From Chitinophagaceae bacterium (GTDB lineage: Bacteria > Bacteroidota > Bacteroidia > Chitinophagales > Chitinophagaceae), in the NCBI GenBank assembly GCA_009996555.1, contig JAACZX010000142.1, positions 1 to 6,455 of the forward strand: a DNA stretch of 6,455 nucleotides, given 5' to 3'. Shown piece after piece: positions 1 to 5,315 of this stretch (within the stretch, counting starts at the first letter, position 1; each line of letters begins with the position of its first letter). Made by a program: the position numbers and the translations under genes. The notes beneath the pieces were generated by a model. It saw only the letters and a list, made by a program, of their open reading frames with translations. It searched no databases and was not told the DNA's origin.

Positions 1-613
1 CTGTATCGGTTCCGTCATACCAGCCACGTATCACCCGGTCTTTGTCCAGCAGATAAAGTTTGCTTGTGTGCAGAAACGCTGTATCTACTTCGCCACCATC
101 AATAGTTGCGGCTTTAAACTCATCGTAAGCAAGTTTATAAATAGTTTGCTTATCGCCTGTAAGGAACCACCAGTTGCTGTGGCGCACCTTGTATTTATCA
201 GCATAGCGCTTTAATGCTTCAACACTGTCTCTTGCCGGATCAACTGTTAATGAAATAAAATGCACCAGCGAATCTGTTTTCAGAAATGCATCCTGCATCT
301 TTTTCATATTACGTGTAAGTGTGGGGCATGGATTGGGGCAACGAGTAAAAAAATAATCAACCACCAGTATCTTACCTTTCAGCGAATCGGCACTCACCGT
401 TTGCCCAAGCTGGTTTGTAAATGTAAAGTTGGCTACCTTATGCCATACTGTATCTTTTACCAGTTTGCCTTTTTCTGTTTTCTCTGTTACTGTATCAAAA
501 AAATAACGGCGGGGCATATCCACCGCATCTTCACTGCTGTACTTAACAATGAGGTAAGCTGCTACGGGAATACCTACAGCAACCAGCAATCCGAGAATTC
601 CTTTTTTACTCAT
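1..613 (-). CDS. sco: Sco/SenC-family copper chaperone for cytochrome c oxidase (partial, C-terminus beyond window)
   Basis: Thioredoxin-fold copper-delivery protein, expected to act on the periplasmic side in loading or reducing the CuA centre of CoxB. Translating from the ATG at 613 gives 204 codons without a stop up to the window edge. Residues 5-23 form a hydrophobic N-terminal segment that looks like a membrane anchor; there is no lipobox cysteine. The copper-binding CxxxC motif is CPNPC (Cys92, Cys96; codons at 338-340 and 326-328), preceded by VVDYFFTR. The third ligand is probably His182 in FLHTSKLYLLD. The stretch TVDPARDSVEALKRYADKY is typical of the family. Sco proteins usually run to roughly 200-240 residues, so only a short C-terminal part should be missing. 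The gene follows coxD by 82 nt, with a terminator in between. No in-frame upstream ATG is near. No Shine-Dalgarno is evident. The family call is firm; the exact donor/acceptor role is inferred. Confidence 0.93.
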   Translation of the reverse strand, partial: MSKKGILGLLVAVGIPVAAYLIVKYSSEDAVDMPRRYFFDTVTEKTEKGKLVKDTVWHKVANFTFTNQLGQTVSADSLKGKILVVDYFFTRCPNPCPTLTRNMKKMQDAFLKTDSLVHFISLTVDPARDSVEALKRYADKYKVRHSNWWFLTGDKQTIYKLAYDEFKAATIDGGEVDTAFLHTSKLYLLDKDRVIRGWYDGTDT

Positions 614-632
614 ACACGTTTCATTCGCTGCT

Positions 633-675
633 AAAAAAATCGTCCCGATACTCCAATAAAGGAAAACCGGGACGA
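633..675 (-). terminator. Rho-independent terminator between coxD and sco
   Basis: Read on the minus strand, TCGTCCCG (675-668) and CGGGACGA (647-640) form a perfect 8-bp inverted repeat around a 20-nt loop, followed at once by a run of seven T (639-633). Inside the loop TCC/GGA could add a short inner stem. On the plus strand the stem is not followed by a T run, so it works in one direction only. It lies 20 nt after the coxD stop and its T run ends 19 nt before the sco ATG, which leaves little room for a promoter between it and sco. It therefore probably lowers, rather than abolishes, transcription into sco. Confidence 0.8.
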
Positions 676-695
676 ATATGAATCAACTATAAAAA

Positions 696-1142
696 TTACT
701 TCAATCCGCCTTCATGCGTACTGCCATGAGCCGGTGCGGTTTGTTCGTATTTCACCGGATCTTTCGGGCGGTATTCATTACGAAGATCTTTCCATGAAAT
801 ACCATCCCACAAAAATGCAATGATGAACCAGATGAATAATGCAAGAGGCACTACAATTGTCATTATCATATTCCTGATCTCATCACCAAGATGCATAAAG
901 ATAGATACGATAAAGAATGCTTTTGCCAACGAAAGGATAATAATGATTCCTTTCAGGAAATTTACAAGTCCATGACTGTAATCGCCACTGCTGTGCATTT
1001 TGTAGATCCAGTAACCTAATGCCAATTCCACAATCGTTAAAACTGAAAGAATAATGGTTGTTTTCCAGATTCTCTTTTTCGAATCGTCAGTTGGTGCGCC
1101 GTGCGGAATCGTTACTTCTCCTCCAAATGTTTGATGTTCCAT
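696..1142 (-). CDS. coxD: Cytochrome c oxidase subunit IV-like protein (prokaryotic COX4 family)
   Basis: Small membrane subunit of the oxidase, 148 residues. Three hydrophobic helices are visible at about residues 27-47, 61-83 and 93-112, the layout of the prokaryotic COX4/CtaF family. The signature in the second helix is SLAKAFFIVSIFMHL, which contains the conserved Lys-Ala and the FMHL end. The protein has polar tails on both sides: an N-terminal stretch of about 25 residues and a C-terminal tail from about 115 that includes PAHGSTHEGG. This makes it longer than the roughly 100 residues common in the family. Its catalytic role is not known; the family is thought to stabilise the complex. 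It follows the second subunit III gene by 37 nt. The ATG at 1142 has an A/T-rich leader with no clear Shine-Dalgarno. It is the last gene before the terminator. Confidence 0.88.
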   Translation of the reverse strand: MEHQTFGGEVTIPHGAPTDDSKKRIWKTTIILSVLTIVELALGYWIYKMHSSGDYSHGLVNFLKGIIIILSLAKAFFIVSIFMHLGDEIRNMIMTIVVPLALFIWFIIAFLWDGISWKDLRNEYRPKDPVKYEQTAPAHGSTHEGGLK

Positions 1143-1179
1143 ATATAAATTATTTCAGAATGATAGTTGTTGAATACGG

Positions 1180-1851
1180 TTAAACGAGATAGAAGAATAA
1201 GAATACAAACACCCAAACCAAGTCTACAAAGTGCCAGTACAATCCTACTTTTTCGATCATGAGATAATGGCCTCTTCTTTCAAACACACCACGCCATGCC
1301 ATGATGGTTACAATAATATTGATCACCACACCTGAGAATACGTGGAAGCCGTGGAAGCCGGTAATAGTAAAGAAGAAGTTTGAGAAGTTTGTTGTTGCAA
1401 CTGTACCATCTGCATTCGGAAAAGGATTGCGACCCCACCATGCACCTTCGTGATGCAAGTGTGCCCATTCCCAGGCCTGGCAGCTTAAAAAAGCCAACCC
1501 ACCAATAATGGTCCAGATCATCCACTTAATAACACCTTTCTTATTTCCATGATGACCTTCATGTACTGCCAACACCATGGTAACCGAACTTACAATGAGG
1601 ATAAACGTCATTAAACTCACAAACAACAACGGCATTCCGCTACCTAAGAAAGGAAAAGATTGAAACACAAAGTTTGGATCGGGCCATGATGGACTCGATA
1701 CACGTACCGTACCGTACGCAATCAAAAATGCGCCGAAAGTAAACGCATCGCTCATTAAGAAATACCACATCATCAACTTGCCATACTCCACATTGAAGGG
1801 GCTTTTACCACCACTCCACCATTTTGTGTTTGCTGCTACTGTTTGTGCCAT
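1180..1851 (-). CDS. coxC: Cytochrome c oxidase subunit III, second paralogue
   Basis: Heme-copper oxidase subunit III, 223 residues, with five hydrophobic helices at about 25-47, 73-95, 108-128, 159-184 and 203-222. This is the short five-helix form, lacking the first two helices of the mitochondrial protein. Family motifs: SDAFTFGAFLIAY in the first helix, where Asp35 sits at the place of the buried acidic residue (glutamate in the mitochondrial protein, the DCCD target); FFTITGFHGFHVFSG in the fourth; and YWHFVDLVW in the fifth, with Asp210. The loop of residues 129-157, rich in His, Trp and Gly and ending in NADGTVATTNF, is longer than the matching loop in the neighbouring paralogue. Subunit III supports proton uptake and protects the active site from turnover inactivation; it binds no metal. 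It starts 33 nt after the first subunit III gene. This copy looks the more orthodox of the two. Confidence 0.93.
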   Translation of the reverse strand: MAQTVAANTKWWSGGKSPFNVEYGKLMMWYFLMSDAFTFGAFLIAYGTVRVSSPSWPDPNFVFQSFPFLGSGMPLLFVSLMTFILIVSSVTMVLAVHEGHHGNKKGVIKWMIWTIIGGLAFLSCQAWEWAHLHHEGAWWGRNPFPNADGTVATTNFSNFFFTITGFHGFHVFSGVVINIIVTIMAWRGVFERRGHYLMIEKVGLYWHFVDLVWVFVFLFFYLV

Positions 1852-1884
1852 TTATCAGTTTTTAATTGTTCTCAATTTTTACTA

Positions 1885-2454
1885 TCAGGATACCAGCATG
1901 AAAAATACAAACAGGTAAATCCATAAAAGATCAACAAAATGCCAATACAAACCGGTTGTTTCAACAGGCGTTGAGCCGTAAAACTTTGTTTTCGTATTAT
2001 AGGCACGGAGGAATAAAACCACCAATGCTATAACACCGCCCAGCACATGCAATGCATGTACACCGGTAATAATATAAAAGAACGAACCTGCTACACTTTC
2101 ACTGAAAGTGATCTTGCTTGCCCATAGTTCAGAAAATCCAATGAACTGTGTGGCCACAAAACCAAGTCCCAGCAAAGCAGTTATTGTAATCAGTAAGCGA
2201 TACTTTGCCATTTCTCTTGCAGCCATTGCCTTTTGTGCAAGGTAAACGGTAGCACTGCTTACTAAAATAATTACCGTTGATAAGAAAAAGATCTTAGGCA
2301 TTTGCACAGGTTCCCACCCCGCCTGGTTACTCTTAACAATGTATGCACTGGTAAATCCGGCAAACATCATTGTAATACTTCCTATTGCAACCCACAATGT
2401 GAATTTGTGCGGGTGCATTTTTTGTTGCTGTTCACTGCTCATAACCTTCTCCAT
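1885..2454 (-). CDS. coxC: Cytochrome c oxidase subunit III, first paralogue
   Basis: Heme-copper oxidase subunit III family, 189 residues. Five hydrophobic helices lie at about 17-39, 54-76, 85-107, 122-149 and 167-187. Family motifs are FFYIITGVHALHVLGG (fourth helix) and YWHFVDLLW (fifth, Asp175). In the first helix the sequence GSITMMFAGFTSAY has no acidic residue where the paralogue has Asp35 and most family members have Glu. Two starts are possible. The ATG at 2454 gives the stated length. The ATG at 2442 (residue 5) is preceded by GGAGAAGG at good Shine-Dalgarno spacing and would give 185 residues. The N-terminal tail before the first helix is polar (SSEQQQKMHPHK). It follows ctaB by 42 nt and precedes the other subunit III gene. 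It probably occupies a subunit III-like position in the complex, perhaps beside the second paralogue; that arrangement is inferred. Confidence 0.9.
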   Translation of the reverse strand: MEKVMSSEQQQKMHPHKFTLWVAIGSITMMFAGFTSAYIVKSNQAGWEPVQMPKIFFLSTVIILVSSATVYLAQKAMAAREMAKYRLLITITALLGLGFVATQFIGFSELWASKITFSESVAGSFFYIITGVHALHVLGGVIALVVLFLRAYNTKTKFYGSTPVETTGLYWHFVDLLWIYLFVFFMLVS

Positions 2455-2476
2455 CTTTCAAACGCTTTTATCATTA

Positions 2477-2490
2477 CTGCCTGTTGGCAG
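2477..2490 (-). other. Small hairpin in the ctaB-coxC gap
   Basis: On the minus strand CTGCC-AACA-GGCAG is a perfect 5-bp stem with a four-base loop, 6 nt after the ctaB stop codon. No T run follows, so it is not a terminator. It could mark an mRNA processing or stability site, or be chance. Confidence 0.35.
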
Positions 2491-2496
2491 ATTCAT

Positions 2497-3384
2497 TTAC
2501 AGTTGTTGCTGTGCAAGTTTATCAGCAAGCAAGGCCAGCAATACAATTGGTAAATAAATGTAACTGCTGAACATTACTCTTCTTGCACTCTTTACATCCA
2601 TATTGATATATAACCTCACACACTGCATCAACATAAACAAGTTAGCTGCAACCAAAATCCACATACTTACCACACCACTCATTTCAAAGTAGTATGGAAG
2701 CATACCCACAGGTATCATCAACAAAGAATAGATCACTGTTTGAACGGCTGTAAATTTAGTTGGCCCCTGTTGCGAAGGCAGCAGTTTAAACCCTGCTTTA
2801 CTGTAATCGGTATGTGCCACCCACGCTATAGCCCAGAAATGAGGAAACTGCCAGAGGAACTGGATAGCAAATAATATCCAGCCACCAGTCCATGAAAAGT
2901 TTTCGCCACTTTCAGGATAAGCAGCTGCCCAACCAATTAAGCAAGGCAGTGCGCCGGGTATACCACCCACAAGTACGGCAATGGAGTTTACTTTCTTTAA
3001 CGGCGTATAAACAAACCCGTAAATAAACAAACTCAGCAATGCAAGCCCTGTAGCATACCAACTGAAATACAACCCTAAAATCAAAGAACCAACGATTGCT
3101 GCAATGAATGCAAATACTGTTGCTTCCTGCACACTCATTCTTCCACTTGCTACAGGCCTGTTACCTGTGCGTTTCATTACTGCATCTGTATCTTTTTCTG
3201 TTATCTGGTTTACTGCATTGGCGCTACCTGTTACCAGCAGGCCTCCGAGCAACAATAACAGAATACTTACAAAATCATACTCCACTACATTGGGTGCAAG
3301 CATGTATGAAATTACACTGCTGAACACCACGGTAAAACTGAGCGTAAACTTGATGAGTTGTTTGTAATCATCGATCTTACCCAT
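2497..3384 (-). CDS. ctaB: Protoheme IX farnesyltransferase (heme O synthase)
   Basis: UbiA-superfamily membrane prenyltransferase (CtaB/CyoE) that adds a farnesyl group to heme b to make heme O, the precursor of the heme A used by CoxA. From the ATG at 3384 it has 295 residues, the usual family length. The first polyprenyl-diphosphate/Mg motif is NQITEKDTDAVMKRT (Asn59, Glu63, Asp65, Asp67), followed by NRPVASGRMS; the second is HTDYSKAGFKLLP (Asp193). YTPLKKVNSIAVLVGGIPGALP and WQFPHFWAIAW are also typical. About eight or nine hydrophobic segments are visible. The frame is open back to a TTG at 3465, directly after the coxA stop, which would add 27 mostly polar, lysine-rich residues. I prefer 3384 because it is an ATG, follows GAGAAG, and puts the family-like GKIDDYKQLIKFTLSF at the N-terminus. 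An intermediate TTG lies at 3420. Lying between subunit I and III genes, it supplies heme to the same enzyme. Confidence 0.92.
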   Translation of the reverse strand: MGKIDDYKQLIKFTLSFTVVFSSVISYMLAPNVVEYDFVSILLLLLGGLLVTGSANAVNQITEKDTDAVMKRTGNRPVASGRMSVQEATVFAFIAAIVGSLILGLYFSWYATGLALLSLFIYGFVYTPLKKVNSIAVLVGGIPGALPCLIGWAAAYPESGENFSWTGGWILFAIQFLWQFPHFWAIAWVAHTDYSKAGFKLLPSQQGPTKFTAVQTVIYSLLMIPVGMLPYYFEMSGVVSMWILVAANLFMLMQCVRLYINMDVKSARRVMFSSYIYLPIVLLALLADKLAQQQL

Positions 3385-3440
3385 CAAACCCGTCTTCTCT
3401 TTTTTATCTTCCTTACTGCTCAATTTGTTTTCTGTAATGA

Positions 3441-3456
3441 CATGGATATATCCATG
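3441..3456. repeat. Perfect 16-bp palindrome in the coxA-ctaB junction
   Basis: CATGGATATATCCATG equals its own reverse complement. As RNA it can fold as CATGGA-TATA-TCCATG, a 6-bp stem with a four-base loop. It begins 9 nt after the coxA stop and lies inside the stretch whose coding status depends on the ctaB start. No T run follows on the minus strand, so it is not a standard terminator. It could be an mRNA processing or stability hairpin, or a binding site for a dimeric protein. The palindrome itself is certain; the function is not. Confidence 0.55.
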
Positions 3457-3465
3457 CCTGTTCAA

Positions 3466-5280
3466 TTAATGTTTGCTTTCATCTGCACTAACAGGAACCG
3501 TTTGTGCAATATGATCGTGTCCGTCTTTACCATAATCGTAAGCCCAACGATGTACTTCTGGAATTTCACCTATCCAGTTACCGTGACCGGGATTGACTGG
3601 TGTTGTCCATTCCAGTGTATTTGCACCCCATGGATTTAACGTGGTTACTTTTCTTCCTTTCCAGATGCTGTAGAAGAAGTTAAAGATGAACAGTATTTGT
3701 ACCAGGAATACAATGATGGCAACAATGCTGATGAATTTATTTAATTCGCCAAAATGCTTAAATGATTCCCAGATATCGTATTTGTAATAACGACGTGGCA
3801 TACCGGCCAAACCTTCGTAGTGCATTGGCCAGAAGATGAGGTATGCACCAACCATTGTTACCCAGAAGTGGATATAGCCGAGTGTATTGTTAAGATAACG
3901 GCCATACATTTTAGGATACCAATGATAGATACCTGCAAACATACCGAACATACTTGCCACACCCATTACAATGTGGAAGTGCGCAATTACGAAATAAGTA
4001 TCATGCAGGTGAATATCCAGTGCTGAGTTACCAAGGAAGATACCCGTTAAACCACCAGAGATAAATAAGCTTACAAAACCCAATGCAAAAAGCATTGCAG
4101 GTGTAAAGCGGATATTACCTCTCCAGATAGTTGTTAACCAGTTAAATACTTTGATGGCACTTGGTACAGCGATCAATAAGGTCAACAACACGAAGAACGC
4201 ACCAAGGAACGGATTCAACCCAGTTACAAACATGTGGTGTGCCCATACAAGGAACGCCAGGATAGTGATTGCAAACAATGAACCGATCATGGCCATATAC
4301 CCGAAAATTGGTTTACGGCTGTTTACCGATAATATTTCTGATGCCATACCCATGGCCGGCAACAGGATAATGTATACTTCAGGGTGACCAAGGAACCAGA
4401 ATAAGTGCTGGTAGAGAATTGCACTACCGCCTTCATTTGGTAAGGCCTGTCCATTAATAAAGATATCGCTGAGGTAGAAGCTTGTACCGAAATGACGATC
4501 GAAGATCAACAGGATAAAACCTGAGAATAAAACCGGGAACGATAATACACCCAATACAGCTGTAAAGAAAAATGCCCAAATGGTGAGTGGCAATCTCGTC
4601 ATGCTCATACCTTTTGTACGCATGTTCAGTATTGTAGCGATATAGTTCAAACCACCAAGTAATGATGATACCACGAACAAAGCCATTGACACCAGCCATA
4701 GATCCATACCCACCTTAGAACCGGGTGATGCTTCGCCCAACGCACTCAACGGCGGATAAGCCGTCCAGCCACCACTGAAAGGTCCTGTTTGTACAAACAA
4801 CGAAGAGAGCATTACAATACTGGCAACAAAGAAGAACCAGTATGAAAGCATATTCATAAAAGGTGATGCCATATCACGTGCACCCACCTGTAAAGGAATA
4901 AGGAAGTTAGAGAACGTGCCGCTTAAGCCCGCCGTTAATACGAAAAACACGAGTACGGTACCGTGCATGGTTACCAATGCATAATATGCTTCGGCCTGCA
5001 GCTGACCGCCTTTTGCCCATTCGCCCAGCAATGTTTCCATCCAGGGAAATTTGGCATCGGGGAAACCTAATTGCAAACGGAAGATCACCGAGAACAAACC
5101 ACCCACTAATGCCCAAAACATACCAGTGATCAAAAACTGTTTAGCGATCGTTTTATGATCCTGGCTGAATACATACTTCGTAAGGAAGGTCTCGTGATGA
5201 TGACCATGATGCACTTCGTGATGCGTTTCATGCGGAACGCTTACGGTTGAAGAATGCCCATGTGATGTCTCGTTGCTCAT
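3466..5280 (-). CDS. coxA: Cytochrome c oxidase subunit I (A-type heme-copper oxidase)
   Basis: Catalytic subunit in the inner membrane: reduces O2 to water at heme a3-CuB and pumps protons. It has 604 residues and twelve hydrophobic helices between about 46 and 540. Metal ligands are all present: low-spin heme His106 (TMHGT) and His436; heme a3 His434 (AHFHIVMG); CuB His299, His348 and His349 (GHPEVY, WAHHMF). Tyr303 is the residue expected to be cross-linked to His299. D-channel: Asp136 (GARDMA), Asn143 and Glu301 (HPEVY), marking the A1 class. K-channel: Lys377 (VPSAIKVFNW) with Ser374. The His426-Asp427 pair (LHDTYF) matches the Mg/Mn site, and Arg496-Arg497 (GMPRRY) the heme propionate site. 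The C-terminal LEWTTPVNPGHGN and IPEVHRW are typical. Unusual: a polar N-terminal tail with ten histidines in the first 30 residues. It starts 35 nt after coxB, with AAGAGA just upstream of the ATG. Confidence 0.98.
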   Translation of the reverse strand: MSNETSHGHSSTVSVPHETHHEVHHGHHHETFLTKYVFSQDHKTIAKQFLITGMFWALVGGLFSVIFRLQLGFPDAKFPWMETLLGEWAKGGQLQAEAYYALVTMHGTVLVFFVLTAGLSGTFSNFLIPLQVGARDMASPFMNMLSYWFFFVASIVMLSSLFVQTGPFSGGWTAYPPLSALGEASPGSKVGMDLWLVSMALFVVSSLLGGLNYIATILNMRTKGMSMTRLPLTIWAFFFTAVLGVLSFPVLFSGFILLIFDRHFGTSFYLSDIFINGQALPNEGGSAILYQHLFWFLGHPEVYIILLPAMGMASEILSVNSRKPIFGYMAMIGSLFAITILAFLVWAHHMFVTGLNPFLGAFFVLLTLLIAVPSAIKVFNWLTTIWRGNIRFTPAMLFALGFVSLFISGGLTGIFLGNSALDIHLHDTYFVIAHFHIVMGVASMFGMFAGIYHWYPKMYGRYLNNTLGYIHFWVTMVGAYLIFWPMHYEGLAGMPRRYYKYDIWESFKHFGELNKFISIVAIIVFLVQILFIFNFFYSIWKGRKVTTLNPWGANTLEWTTPVNPGHGNWIGEIPEVHRWAYDYGKDGHDHIAQTVPVSADESKH

Positions 5281-5315
5281 ATTCTCTTGTTTATTCAGTT
5301 CGTTTGACGATACAA

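Noticed and set aside
1..613. Sco-like gene as a general thiol-disulfide reductase or peroxiredoxin
   Set aside because: The cysteines are spaced CxxxC rather than CxxC, a downstream HTSKLYLLD supplies the third ligand, and it sits in the oxidase operon, all favouring Sco.
260..634. Plus-strand open frame of 124 codons
   Set aside because: It lies opposite sco, whose minus-strand frame has clear family motifs. The translation is rich in Cys, Ile and His with no recognisable domain, as expected of an antisense shadow.
1280..1525. Second minus-strand frame inside the subunit III gene
   Set aside because: Fully contained in another frame of an unmistakable coxC gene; the composition looks like a frame-shifted reading.
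1180..2454. Adjacent subunit III genes as one gene split by a frameshift
   Set aside because: Each has its own start, complete five-helix set, and its own copy of both family motifs, so they are two full paralogues.
3207..3209. Glu63 in the CtaB motif (NQITE) where E. coli CyoE has Asp
   Set aside because: A conservative change with the following Asp65 and Asp67 intact; I recall the same form in other Bacteroidota, so it does not suggest loss of activity.
4454..4699. Minus-strand frame inside coxA
   Set aside because: Nested in coxA in another frame, with no sign of independent coding.
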